From Candidatus Woesebacteria bacterium (lineage in GTDB: Bacteria > Patescibacteriota > Microgenomatia > UBA1400 > MFAQ01), in NCBI GenBank assembly GCA_020052895.1, contig JAGVOE010000074.1, positions 1 to 18,918 of the forward strand: a DNA stretch of 18,918 bases. Reading direction: 5' to 3'. A model generated the notes under the pieces. It ran no database searches. It was given only the letters and a program-made list of their open reading frames with translations, and was not told where the DNA came from. Positions 6,289-13,965 of the stretch are shown one piece after another. Both the position numbers and the translations under genes were made by a program. How positions within the stretch are numbered: position 1 is the first letter of the stretch; every line of letters starts with the position of its first letter.

Positions 6289-7164
6289 ATGGAACAAAAA
6301 GAACTCAATATCAAACAGGCTATTGCCGCTTTCAAAGCTAACCTTGCTACGCAAGGCAGAGCTTCTGCTACCATTCTAGCCTACTCCAAAGATATTGAAC
6401 AGCTAGCCGATTTTGTGGCCAAATCAGACATTCTTAACCTCCACGAAGTCACCAAGGACAGTATCGATGCTTTCAAGGCTCATCTAGCTGAAAAGGACTA
6501 CACCACCAAATCGATCTCCAGAAAAATCAACTCCATCAAGTCCTTCTTCTCTTATGTCCAGTCTCAGGGCCTAATCTCCGAAAATCCTTCTACCGGAGTT
6601 TCGCACCCCAAGTACGACATCAAACCCCCCCGTCTATTGAACAAAATCGAGTACCGAGCTCTCCGTGATGCCTGCAAAGAAGATTTGCGGATGGCCGCTA
6701 TCGTCGAGATCCTGTTACAAACTGGTATGCGTATCTCCGAGCTGGCCAATCTCAAAATTGCCGATGTCGACAGTCGCTCCAATCAAATCACCATTCGTGC
6801 CTACGAATCACATCCTGAGCGTATTATTCCCATCAATCAGCCAGCCAAGGAGTCTTTGGAGAGATATCTGGCCATTCGTCCCAAAAGTGCTAACACCAAC
6901 ATTTTTATTACCAAGACTGGTAACTCCTTCCTAATCAGAAATATTCGTTCCAATCTGGACCGTTACTTCCATCTTGCCGGTATTGAGAATGCCAAGGTCA
7001 ATGATCTAAGACACACTTTTATTGCTCAACAGCTCACCTCTGGCAGTCCCCTTGTTTACATCAGCAAGCTAGTCGGCCACAAAAGACTTTCCACTACCGA
7101 GAAATACTTGGAGTTTATCTCCGAAAAACCGGCCAAGGACAAGCCCAGAATGATCGATCTCTAA
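6289..7164 (+). CDS. XerC/D-like tyrosine recombinase with altered active site
   Basis: This 291-aa protein has the size and layout of Xer recombinases: an N-terminal SAM-like DNA-binding domain (about 7-95, with YTTKSISRKINSIKSFFSYV) and a C-terminal catalytic domain. Conserved catalytic residues are R148 (TGMRISEL), R241 (DLRHTF), H264 (LVGHKRLSTT) and nucleophile Y273 (EKYLEF). The histidine of the usual HxLRH box is N238, and the lysine of the usual GKGxKxR hairpin aligns with E173 (AYESHPERIIPI). It may resolve chromosome dimers or act as an integrase. Its stop overlaps the stop of the opposite-strand gene by 4 nt (TAA against TAG), so no terminator separates them. It is one of few plus-strand genes in the left half. 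Confidence 0.9.
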   Translation: MEQKELNIKQAIAAFKANLATQGRASATILAYSKDIEQLADFVAKSDILNLHEVTKDSIDAFKAHLAEKDYTTKSISRKINSIKSFFSYVQSQGLISENPSTGVSHPKYDIKPPRLLNKIEYRALRDACKEDLRMAAIVEILLQTGMRISELANLKIADVDSRSNQITIRAYESHPERIIPINQPAKESLERYLAIRPKSANTNIFITKTGNSFLIRNIRSNLDRYFHLAGIENAKVNDLRHTFIAQQLTSGSPLVYISKLVGHKRLSTTEKYLEFISEKPAKDKPRMIDL

Positions 7165-7520
7165 GCCTTTTTGGTCAGTTTTCTGATCGTTCCTAGGGTT
7201 GTTTGAGACAAAAAACTCAAGACCTCCTCCATTCTTTCTATCGATCCCACCGCCAAAGCTAGCCAGCCCGAGGTATTTTTTCTGGTGTCTTCCAGAATCA
7301 GAAAGGCATTTTTAACTCCCGAGATTTCTAGCTGCTCACCCGTTATCTCATCCTCCATATAAATAGTCACCGGGTTACCCGTCTTCCCGAGCTCCAGATT
7401 GCCACTGATGACCATCTCCTGAGGCCAGTTGTCGCCCAGATAGTCCTTCAAGACTTCCTCTGGCTGGGACACTCTCAAGAGTCTGTCTTGCTTTATTTTT
7501 ATTTTAGGCTGTTTTTTCAT
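7161..7520 (-). CDS. Hypothetical protein, 119 aa
   Basis: I do not recognise this family. The protein begins MKKQPKIKIKQDRLLRVSQ, has no membrane segment, and contains a central region rich in beta-prone residues (MVISGNLEL, VTIYMEDEITGEQLEISGVKNAFLILED) followed by an alpha-helical C-terminus (SIERMEEVLSFLSQ) with a basic tail. A longer frame upstream (adding MSLVRIQVGPPAK) is only translation of the tRNA-Ile gene, so I use the ATG at 7520. That ATG lies 12 nt after the encoded CCA of tRNA-Ile, suggesting co-transcription with the tRNA. Its 3' end overlaps the recombinase gene tail to tail. It is very likely a real gene because the frame is long, ends cleanly and fits the context. Confidence 0.7.
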   Translation of the reverse strand: MKKQPKIKIKQDRLLRVSQPEEVLKDYLGDNWPQEMVISGNLELGKTGNPVTIYMEDEITGEQLEISGVKNAFLILEDTRKNTSGWLALAVGSIERMEEVLSFLSQTTLGTIRKLTKKA

Positions 7521-7532
7521 TGTCACTTTTGC

Positions 7533-7610
7533 TGGTGGGCCGACCTGGATTCGAACCAGGGACATTCGAGGTATAAGCTCGACGCTCTAAACCAGCTGAG
7601 CTATCGGCCC
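7533..7610 (-). tRNA. tRNA-Ile (UAU), CCA encoded
   Basis: The minus strand folds to a canonical cloverleaf: acceptor GGGCCGA/TCGGCCC, D stem GCTC/GAGC with loop AGCTGGTTTA, anticodon stem TCGAG/CTCGA with loop CTTATAC, variable ATGTC, T stem CCTGG/CCAGG with loop TTCGAAT, discriminator A and an encoded CCA (7533-7535). Anticodon UAU reads the isoleucine codon AUA. The acceptor start and end resemble bacterial tRNA-Ile. Most bacteria read AUA with a lysidine-modified CAU tRNA instead, so this is an uncommon solution. Confidence 0.92.
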
Positions 7611-7622
7611 AATTATTCAGCT

Positions 7623-7631
7623 ATTTTATCA
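7623..7631 (-). promoter_or_regulatory. Extended -10 promoter of tRNA-Ile
   Basis: TGATAAAAT on the minus strand lies 12 nt before the tRNA-Ile 5' end. It is the same 9-mer found before the tRNA-like gene at 5755-5763. No clear -35 is visible; the region further upstream is the 3' end of the ATPase gene. Confidence 0.45.
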
Positions 7632-7640
7632 CTCCCCTAC

Positions 7641-9962
7641 TTACAGATTGGATCTTTTCTCAATTTCCTCCGTCACCTCAGCCACATCGCGTCCATACTT
7701 TAGCCTCGAAAGTTCTTTGACCATTCTGGACACTTCCGGACTACCCTGGGCTCTTTCAGCTTTAAGGTCTCTGTCTACACTCATCGAAAAAGGTCTGGTC
7801 GGAGTTCCATTGACAATCGTTTTGACATAAATATTTTGGGCCGGAATATTAGCCAGATCAGTCTCGTTAAAAACTCCTTCAAACTCTTTGGCCAAGATCG
7901 CCGCGTCCTGCACACCAACTCGATAGGTCATGAGTGTTCCGCAGTTTCCAAAAATAGCGTCTCTCACTTGTTCATCAATCTGGCTCACAAACTGGTTAGC
8001 CAGTACCAAGCCTATCCCGTACTTACGCACCTCCGAAAGCATCTGGGCAAAGTCCGGCGTGGCAAAGTTCTGAAACTCGTCTACATACAAGTAAAATGGC
8101 CGTCTTTGGTCTTTGGGTACCTCTTGCCGAGACAGTGCCGCCGCCAGTATCTTAGGTACCAGGACATTTCCCAAGAAGCTCGAGTCCTCCTCACCCAAGA
8201 TACCTTTAGCCAACTTTAAAAATACTATTTTACCTTCATCCATAGCTGTCCGGAAATTAAGAGTACTTTTTGACTGGCCTATTATATTTCTGATCATTTC
8301 ATTGGTTACAAACCGGCCAAACTTGGAAGCAATGTAGTCCAAGGTTTCCGATTTATGAAAATCATTGGTCTGAGCAATCTGATCTGTCCAGTATCGTTTT
8401 ACAATCGGGTCTTTGACCATCGGTAAGATTTCCTGAACGTACTTCTGATCAGTCAGAGCCCTATTTACCTCTACAAAGGTGGCTCCGGGAACAGTCGCCA
8501 AAGTTAGCATAGCATTTCTAATTGCATGCTCAAAACGAGGCCCCACCATACCGGTCCGGTGCGGGTCGTACAATTTATACATCAAGTTGATAATTGAAGA
8601 AGCCACAATATGCATTTCGTCATAGTTGCGGACTTCAAGTAAATTCAGTCCGACCGGTCGCCCCTTATCCGACGGGTCAAAAAGAATCACATCTTCAGCT
8701 CTCTCGGGTGGAACCAACTCCAGAAGCTCCTCAATACCGTCTCCGTGTGGCTCCATAAAGCACAATCCCTTACCCGCCCTCATGTCTTGGACAATCATCG
8801 ACTTAAGTAGCTCGGTTTTCCCGGTTCCGGTCCGACCAATGATGTAGAGGTGTCGTAGTCTGTCCATCTCTCCCATATAAATATTTCTCTCCTGACCTCT
8901 GTCAACTGAGCGCCCTAACCACAGACCAGACTCCGGAAACAATCCAGATGCTGGCGCCGTCTTCGCCGTCAGCCAGTGAATATGTGAACCTTCAATTGCC
9001 TTGCTCGGCAAGTGCCAGACCGTCGCCAGCTCATCCACCGACAAAACCGAGTTAAGACTCCACATATTTTGGTATCTAAAAATAAAGTCGAGCATAAAGG
9101 ACTGTTTAAACCAAATTTTGTTACCTCCAAAACTATTTTGATTACTCGCAAACTGAGACAGAGTGCCCTTTATGTTGCTTAGGTTCGCCTTGGCCTGGTC
9201 AATGGTGGGCGCCACGCTCACAATTCTAATGCTAGCCAAAAAGCCCACTTTACTGCATTTATTGGTAATCGCTTCGATATCTTGGGGGTTCATCTTAAAC
9301 TTAGCCTTCTCCGGATCAGACTCATCCTTTTTTAGTTTTGAGACATAGTCCAGACCGGATTTACTCCAAGCTGAGTCGGCCGGTGAAATTACTATCTGGA
9401 TTGCCGCGGCTTCGTTATCTCCAAATTTAGCCATCGCTGAAACCACTGAAGACAAGGAATCAACCGGTAACTCCTTAAAAGACTTAATTGGCTTAAAACT
9501 CTCACTCTTCAAAGCTAGTTCTGCAAAATCAACCTTAGTATCTTTATAAAAGATGTTGTACTCGTCTACTTGTTTTACGTGTGTCCCTGGATAAGTTCCG
9601 GAGATCAGTTTTTCTACTAGCTCCACATTCTTTTTATGACAAGAGATGTAGAAACGAATGTCCTCTTTCTTCCCCACAATCTCCAAAGACAGGTGCTGTT
9701 GCGGCTCAAATTTTTGCCAAAAGCCACCTTTTTTGAGAGAGAAAAGAGCTGTAAACATCTGCTCTACTGCATCTACCTTTACTTCATTATCCTTAGGTAC
9801 CGCCAACTCTAGCAGGACAAAATCTAGACTGACCTGCTCTCTATTTCTGTTTCTGACCCAGATTACAAACAGCATCCAAAAGCCTACTACCGCAGTCCCT
9901 AGTAAAGCCACACCCAAAAGTACCACCAAGAAGTACTGGATCCAAAAATTTAAATCTATCAT
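7641..9962 (-). CDS. TraD/VirB4-like membrane ATPase (type IV secretion DNA-binding domain)
   Basis: The 773-aa protein has an N-terminal membrane helix (about 9-35), a roughly 300-residue region of unclear fold, and a C-terminal HerA/FtsK-type motor. Walker A is GRTGTGKT (376-383) and Walker B is FYLYVDEF (623-630, D627 E628), followed by QNFATPDFAQMLSEVRKYG and a sensor-like VLANQFVSQI (653-662). These are the marks of coupling ATPases of the TraG/TraD/VirB4 group, which move DNA or protein across membranes. In CPR bacteria such proteins occur without full conjugation systems, and roles in DNA uptake or pilus function are inference. The gene overlaps the small upstream partner by 4 nt (ATGA). 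No relaxase or other secretion components are in the window. Confidence 0.88.
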   Translation of the reverse strand: MIDLNFWIQYFLVVLLGVALLGTAVVGFWMLFVIWVRNRNREQVSLDFVLLELAVPKDNEVKVDAVEQMFTALFSLKKGGFWQKFEPQQHLSLEIVGKKEDIRFYISCHKKNVELVEKLISGTYPGTHVKQVDEYNIFYKDTKVDFAELALKSESFKPIKSFKELPVDSLSSVVSAMAKFGDNEAAAIQIVISPADSAWSKSGLDYVSKLKKDESDPEKAKFKMNPQDIEAITNKCSKVGFLASIRIVSVAPTIDQAKANLSNIKGTLSQFASNQNSFGGNKIWFKQSFMLDFIFRYQNMWSLNSVLSVDELATVWHLPSKAIEGSHIHWLTAKTAPASGLFPESGLWLGRSVDRGQERNIYMGEMDRLRHLYIIGRTGTGKTELLKSMIVQDMRAGKGLCFMEPHGDGIEELLELVPPERAEDVILFDPSDKGRPVGLNLLEVRNYDEMHIVASSIINLMYKLYDPHRTGMVGPRFEHAIRNAMLTLATVPGATFVEVNRALTDQKYVQEILPMVKDPIVKRYWTDQIAQTNDFHKSETLDYIASKFGRFVTNEMIRNIIGQSKSTLNFRTAMDEGKIVFLKLAKGILGEEDSSFLGNVLVPKILAAALSRQEVPKDQRRPFYLYVDEFQNFATPDFAQMLSEVRKYGIGLVLANQFVSQIDEQVRDAIFGNCGTLMTYRVGVQDAAILAKEFEGVFNETDLANIPAQNIYVKTIVNGTPTRPFSMSVDRDLKAERAQGSPEVSRMVKELSRLKYGRDVAEVTEEIEKRSNL

Positions 9963-10324
9963 TTGTTAGCTTGGGGAGGTAGATAAAACACCCGCCCCGG
10001 ATACTTTTTAATCATCATTACACACCACTCTGCCAGCCACCTAAACCCTTCCAGTACCCCCCGACTAAGCCCGCCCTCTACTTCTGCTTGATCCAATGGT
10101 AAAACTATTTTTGTGGCTCCTAAGCCGGGAGCTTGACTAAAATCAGTCGTTGTCGAACTTACCTGTCCAGAAGCTGGCGGCGTCGGAACCAATGTCACTT
10201 TCGCCGTTTGAGGTAGTTGGGTTTCGGCTTGGTGTTCCACCTTGTCAAGATAGCCTTCAATCTCTCGCGAGGCGATCTCATCTGGAGTTAGTTGATGTTC
10301 CGTTTCCTTACCCAATGCAGGCAT
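9959..10324 (-). CDS. Small proline- and Ser/Thr-rich partner protein, unknown
   Basis: This 121-aa protein is not one I recognise. Its N-terminal third is charged and helical (LTPDEIASREIEGYLDKVEHQ), its middle is a low-complexity linker rich in P, S, T and Q (about 36-68), and its C-terminal part contains GLSRGVLEGFRWLAEWCVMM, an amphipathic helix with aromatic residues. There is no signal peptide. The TGA stop overlaps the ATG of the TraD-like ATPase (ATGA), so the two are almost certainly translated together and may work as a pair, for example as an adaptor or membrane-associated regulator. The cobA gene lies 37 nt upstream on the same strand. Confidence 0.7.
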   Translation of the reverse strand: MPALGKETEHQLTPDEIASREIEGYLDKVEHQAETQLPQTAKVTLVPTPPASGQVSSTTTDFSQAPGLGATKIVLPLDQAEVEGGLSRGVLEGFRWLAEWCVMMIKKYPGRVFYLPPQANK

Positions 10325-10361
10325 AATTAACTATACCAATTTTTTGTCTCAAATGCCGAAC

Positions 10362-10937
10362 TTAATAGTCCAAACCCCGCACCGCCAACCTCTGTTTATC
10401 ATATGGGTGTTTAACTTTCTCCATCTTAGTCACCAGATCCGCCTCTTTCAAAATCTCTTTCGATGCCCTGTGTCCGGTTACGACTAGGTGAGTTGTTCCT
10501 CTGTTTTTTATAAGCTCGATCACTTCTCTTTCTGTCAAAAGACCTTCGCTCACTGCCCGTATCAGCTCATCCAAAATTAGTAATTCTGGTGGTCTTACTT
10601 GTTTGAGCTTCTTCAAAGCCAAAGCCAGTCCTTTTCGAGCCGCCTTCAAATGATCTTCTTGAGAGCACTTGTCCATAGCCACCGCCCCTCCAGCTAACTT
10701 TTTTGACTTTTCTGACTTAATAAAAAATCCCTTACCCATCCAGTACATTTTAAGTTTGGATCCAAAATACTTCGGCAGTCGAGATTCCGAAATAGGCCAC
10801 TCCAAAGACTTAAACCAAGAAATCCAAACCACCTTTTTTCCCAGTGAAAGCATTCGCACGGCTACTCCGAGGGCAGCAGAGGTTTTGCCCTTTCCGTCTC
10901 CCTCAAAAACATAAAGCAGTCCTTTTTTAGGATTCAT
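10362..10937 (-). CDS. cobA: Corrinoid adenosyltransferase (CobA/BtuR/CobO type)
   Basis: This enzyme transfers the 5'-deoxyadenosyl group of ATP to reduced cob(I)alamin, making adenosylcobalamin. The 191-aa protein has the P-loop GDGKGKTSAALG (13-24), the LLILDELIRAVSEGLL segment that contains the Walker B-like acidic pair, the HLVVTGHRA strand, and the C-terminal KHPYDKQRLAVRGLDY tail, all in the order seen in the CobA/BtuR family. The adjacent nrdJ encodes a reductase needing exactly this cofactor. No cobalamin-biosynthesis gene or cobalamin riboswitch is visible, so the corrinoid is probably imported. A weak -10 (TATGAT, complement 10952-10957) would give a leader of about 8 nt. Confidence 0.92.
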   Translation of the reverse strand: MNPKKGLLYVFEGDGKGKTSAALGVAVRMLSLGKKVVWISWFKSLEWPISESRLPKYFGSKLKMYWMGKGFFIKSEKSKKLAGGAVAMDKCSQEDHLKAARKGLALALKKLKQVRPPELLILDELIRAVSEGLLTEREVIELIKNRGTTHLVVTGHRASKEILKEADLVTKMEKVKHPYDKQRLAVRGLDY

Positions 10938-10978
10938 ACTGATATAACCTTATCATAATCAGCCTAGCTATAAGAAAA

Positions 10979-11137
10979 CTATAAAGATACGCCATTGCCC
11001 AATGTTCGAACCTCATTCAGACTATATAAGCTAGTGAAAAAGGCAAAAAAGACCGATGTTGCCGAAAAAACCCACCACAATTTGCTTTTAGCAATGTCAA
11101 CAAAAGACTGACAGTAATCAAAATAACCTAACATCAT
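10979..11137 (-). CDS. Candidate 52-aa single-span membrane peptide
   Basis: A short frame in the 264-nt gap between nrdJ and cobA starts MMLGYFDYCQSFVDIAKSK, continues with one clear hydrophobic helix (LWWVFSATSVFFAFFTSLYSL, split here as LWWVFSATSV and FFAFFTSLYSL), and ends with a short polar tail. There is a weak GGGA about 8 nt before the first ATG. Orientation agrees with its neighbours. Short hydrophobic frames can arise by chance in AT-rich DNA, and I recognise no family. The rest of this gap (10938-10978 and 11138-11201) shows no fold or convincing terminator. Confidence 0.35.
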   Translation of the reverse strand: MMLGYFDYCQSFVDIAKSKLWWVFSATSVFFAFFTSLYSLNEVRTLGNGVSL

Positions 11138-11201
11138 TTAATCCCATTTTTGAGCACCTGTCAAACCCCAATTTCTCAAAACTTTTTCTGTCTCAGTCCC
11201 T

Positions 11202-13472
11202 CTAGACCCTCCCTTCAATTGGATCGATGTCACAGCCGGCCACACAGGCCAGCTCCTGGGCTGCCTTAGTAAAGTCTTCTTCTTCATAGCGATACAGTTT
11301 ACTAAAGTCTATCGCGGGGAAACTGTCTTTCAATTTCTCGTACTCATCCTTCTCTATTTCCTGATAAGGCATCTGTGAGTAAGCTGCGTCGAAAGCCGGC
11401 AAGAAAGACATTCCGCCTATCATATTCCGGTGGTCCCACACCCACTTCACCAAATCGATGACTTCATCTGGGTGATAGGTTATGGTGACACTTGGATTGT
11501 GCTCCGTCCAATTTATCTTGTTCTGGAGCCAGTACTCACACTGCTGGATCGCCGAAAAACTTTTTCTAGTTACTGCGCCATCCGGAGATTTTACCGGAAA
11601 GTGGATTACCCAAGTATTGGCTGTCTCTGGGCTTTGACCGTTCTCTGGATCCATCGGAACCCCTTCGTCCTTTAAGACTTTATAAATCGATGAGTGAGTG
11701 CTTACCCTAATATTTCTCACGTAGTACGGTGACCACCTGGCATGAATTCCCGAAGCACAGTTAAACAACTGTGAAGAGTTTCCCGAAGGCTTGACACAGG
11801 TTACCGAGGCCGCTTGATTAATTCCCAGTTTTGCGGCCACCAATCTATTAGTCTCTATCGCCACCTGACGCAAACGACCTTGAACTGCCGGATCCTGAGC
11901 CACCGGGCTATCCATCTGACCATTTATATCCACCCCCAAAAGCCTTTCTTCTTCACAGTTTTTCTTCCAGCTCGGCCTAAGTCCCTTAAAGTCCGTGGCC
12001 ATAGCCTGAATCGTTCCAATTATGGTCGCTACCTCCACCTTATCCTTCAGAGTCTCGTAGGTGTCTTCGCGTCGGGCAATCGCGATCGAAAGATTACAAA
12101 ACTCAAACGGTCTCAAGATAATTTCACCACAAGGGTTGGTCCCAAACTCAGCCTCAGCTCTTCTGGCAGGCCTCATCTCCACTGCCGACTGACGATTAAA
12201 AATGCCAGGCTCTCCCCTGCCAGACTTAACCATTTCCAACATTTGCTGAGTCACCTCCAACTGGGTCAAACCAGATAACGGCCAAACAGCGCTATTGTTG
12301 GCATTCCACCTCTGGCTGTTGTCTCGCTCAAAGTCACCCGATTTAGCGTTCCACATCTCTTTATCATCAAAATCAAAAAGCGAGATCATCGCCGTTCTTC
12401 TCATTCCGCCGGAAACAGCCGCATTTCCCACTTCGCACATAATATCGTGAGCATCGATCGGTCTCAAAAAGCTTCCCTGCCTAGCCATAATTCGTTCTCT
12501 GGCAAACTCCAACATCCGTCTAAGTGGCTCCGGCCCTGAAGATCTTCCCCCTTTGGTCTTTAGAATCGCTCCGGCTGGTCTGAGTGAAGAGTAATCAAAC
12601 CGAATATCACCACCATCTAGCCAAATACTCAGGCCAGTTTTCAAGGCCTCGGCCCAGCCCTCGGTAGTGTCCTCAATCAACATCTGTTTAGTCTCCAAGC
12701 CGCTCTGTCTTTTTACTCTTGGCAAGTTTTCTACATACTTACTCTCCACCGAAAATCCCACTCCACAGCCGTTCATCGAGATAATTAATGCTTCCACAAA
12801 CGAGTCAATGCTATCTACCGGCTGATATGAACAGTTGTAAATACTAATATTGTTTCTTCTAGCCGCCGGACCAGCCATGGCTAACAATCTCATCGAAGGG
12901 GTCGCCTTCATTTCCAAGATCGAGCGCCTAATTCTCTTATAAGTACTCGCCTCTAGTTTTCCTCCCGACAGCTCTTTTAAGTACTCTACCGCTCTATCCA
13001 CCGTTTCTTTCCAAGTCTCTCTTCTTCCCAAGTCATAATTAAATCTCGAGTACTTGTCAAAAAACTGGAACTTTTGGACCTGATTCTCAAAGTACACATC
13101 GCTATCAGCAAAAGCCTTAACCACTTCTTTGGGAATCGGCCTGATATCTCTTAGCTTGGCATGTTCTACTCGGTAAATAATATAGTTCTTGGCTGCCTCA
13201 AACTCACCCGCGGCTTGTAAGACTAACTCGACCACGTCCTGAACTTGCTCCACCGTTGGCTTTTCGTATTTGACTCCAATAATATTAACCACTCTTCGAG
13301 CTAGTTCTTCTACCTGCGTTGTCGGCTCTACTCCCAGATCTTTAAAGCAAGCCCAAATCGCTTTTTCAATCTTGCTTATTTCAAACGGCATTACCCTACC
13401 ATCTCTCTTAACTATCGTTGTTGGTAACACAATCTTCACTGTTTTTCTATTAGGACTCTTAGTTTTTTTCAT
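11202..13472 (-). CDS. nrdJ: Adenosylcobalamin-dependent ribonucleotide reductase (class II, monomeric-type)
   Basis: This oxygen-independent reductase converts ribonucleotides to deoxyribonucleotides using adenosylcobalamin as radical source. In 756-aa numbering, an ATP-cone occupies about 13-106 (TTIVKRDGRVMPFE), followed by the catalytic barrel with ATPSMRLLAMAGPAA, the first redox cysteine in NCSY (C214), NGCGVGFSVE, and the active-site loop NPCGEI...FEFCNL (C448, E450 and C459). The C-terminal shuttle cysteines are in CVAGC (C743, C747). The sequence resembles the Lactobacillus-type ribonucleoside-triphosphate reductase, here with a full N-terminal ATP-cone for allosteric control. A TTG at 13484 is in frame, but the ATG at 13472 leaves the ATP-cone intact and is preferred. 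nrdR lies 25 nt upstream. Confidence 0.95.
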   Translation of the reverse strand: MKKTKSPNRKTVKIVLPTTIVKRDGRVMPFEISKIEKAIWACFKDLGVEPTTQVEELARRVVNIIGVKYEKPTVEQVQDVVELVLQAAGEFEAAKNYIIYRVEHAKLRDIRPIPKEVVKAFADSDVYFENQVQKFQFFDKYSRFNYDLGRRETWKETVDRAVEYLKELSGGKLEASTYKRIRRSILEMKATPSMRLLAMAGPAARRNNISIYNCSYQPVDSIDSFVEALIISMNGCGVGFSVESKYVENLPRVKRQSGLETKQMLIEDTTEGWAEALKTGLSIWLDGGDIRFDYSSLRPAGAILKTKGGRSSGPEPLRRMLEFARERIMARQGSFLRPIDAHDIMCEVGNAAVSGGMRRTAMISLFDFDDKEMWNAKSGDFERDNSQRWNANNSAVWPLSGLTQLEVTQQMLEMVKSGRGEPGIFNRQSAVEMRPARRAEAEFGTNPCGEIILRPFEFCNLSIAIARREDTYETLKDKVEVATIIGTIQAMATDFKGLRPSWKKNCEEERLLGVDINGQMDSPVAQDPAVQGRLRQVAIETNRLVAAKLGINQAASVTCVKPSGNSSQLFNCASGIHARWSPYYVRNIRVSTHSSIYKVLKDEGVPMDPENGQSPETANTWVIHFPVKSPDGAVTRKSFSAIQQCEYWLQNKINWTEHNPSVTITYHPDEVIDLVKWVWDHRNMIGGMSFLPAFDAAYSQMPYQEIEKDEYEKLKDSFPAIDFSKLYRYEEEDFTKAAQELACVAGCDIDPIEGRV

Positions 13473-13497
13473 TTTTTGGACCAAATTTAGTAATTAT

Positions 13498-13965
13498 TTA
13501 ATCTGCCTTAGATAAAGATTTCTGAGAAATCAATACAAACCGCTTAAAGTCTTGGGCGTTACTAAAATCCATATATACACTGGCAAATCTCATGTAAGCC
13601 AGCTCATCGAGCTTTTTTAGCCGGCTCAGAACCATTTTGCCAATATCGCTCGACTTAATTTCCACTGTTTTACGATTGAGCAGCTTGCACTCAACTTCGT
13701 CGACCAAGTTTTCAATTTCCTCGCTTTCTACCTTTCGTTTGTAACAAGCCTTGGAAACGCCTTTTAAGAGTTTGTCCCGGCTATACAGCTCGACCTTGCC
13801 ACTCTTCTTAACTACCTTCAAATCGATATTAACTACCACTTCGTGAGTAGTAAAACGCTTATCGCATTTTTTACAGCGTCTTCTTCTCCGTACCCCCAGG
13901 TCATCGGGCAATCCTCGACTTTCCAAGACGGCGGTATCTTCATGTAAACAGTATGGACAGTTCAT
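13498..13965 (-). CDS. nrdR: Transcriptional repressor NrdR
   Basis: NrdR is a zinc-ribbon/ATP-cone repressor that senses ATP and dATP and shuts down ribonucleotide reductase genes. The 155-aa protein is of standard length. The zinc ribbon has CPYC (3-6) and CKKC (31-34) with the RRRRRC and RFTTHE motifs between and after. The ATP-cone follows (VVKKSGKVELYSRDKLLKGVSKAC). It is the first gene of the nrdR-nrdJ unit. Candidate NrdR boxes overlap its start codon and promoter, implying autoregulation of the whole unit. Confidence 0.96.
   Translation of the reverse strand: MNCPYCLHEDTAVLESRGLPDDLGVRRRRRCKKCDKRFTTHEVVVNIDLKVVKKSGKVELYSRDKLLKGVSKACYKRKVESEEIENLVDEVECKLLNRKTVEIKSSDIGKMVLSRLKKLDELAYMRFASVYMDFSNAQDFKRFVLISQKSLSKAD

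Noticed and set aside
7521..7565. N-terminal extension MSLVRIQVGPPAK on the 119-aa protein
   Set aside because: These codons lie in the T arm and acceptor of tRNA-Ile, so the extension is an artefact; ATG 7520 is used.
10938..11201. Cobalamin riboswitch upstream of cobA
   Set aside because: The gap is short, shows no B12-box-like or multi-stem fold I can recognise, and holds a possible small frame.
11161..11204. Intrinsic terminator after nrdJ
   Set aside because: GTCT/AGAC can pair weakly over a large loop, but there is no stable stem followed by a T run.
11814..12278. Plus-strand 154-codon frame antisense to nrdJ
   Set aside because: It shows no recognisable motif and lies wholly over conserved catalytic nrdJ sequence; it is a shadow frame.
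13473..13484. TTG start at 13484 for nrdJ
   Set aside because: It adds only four residues and an ATG lies four codons downstream; neither has a clear ribosome-binding site, so ATG is preferred.
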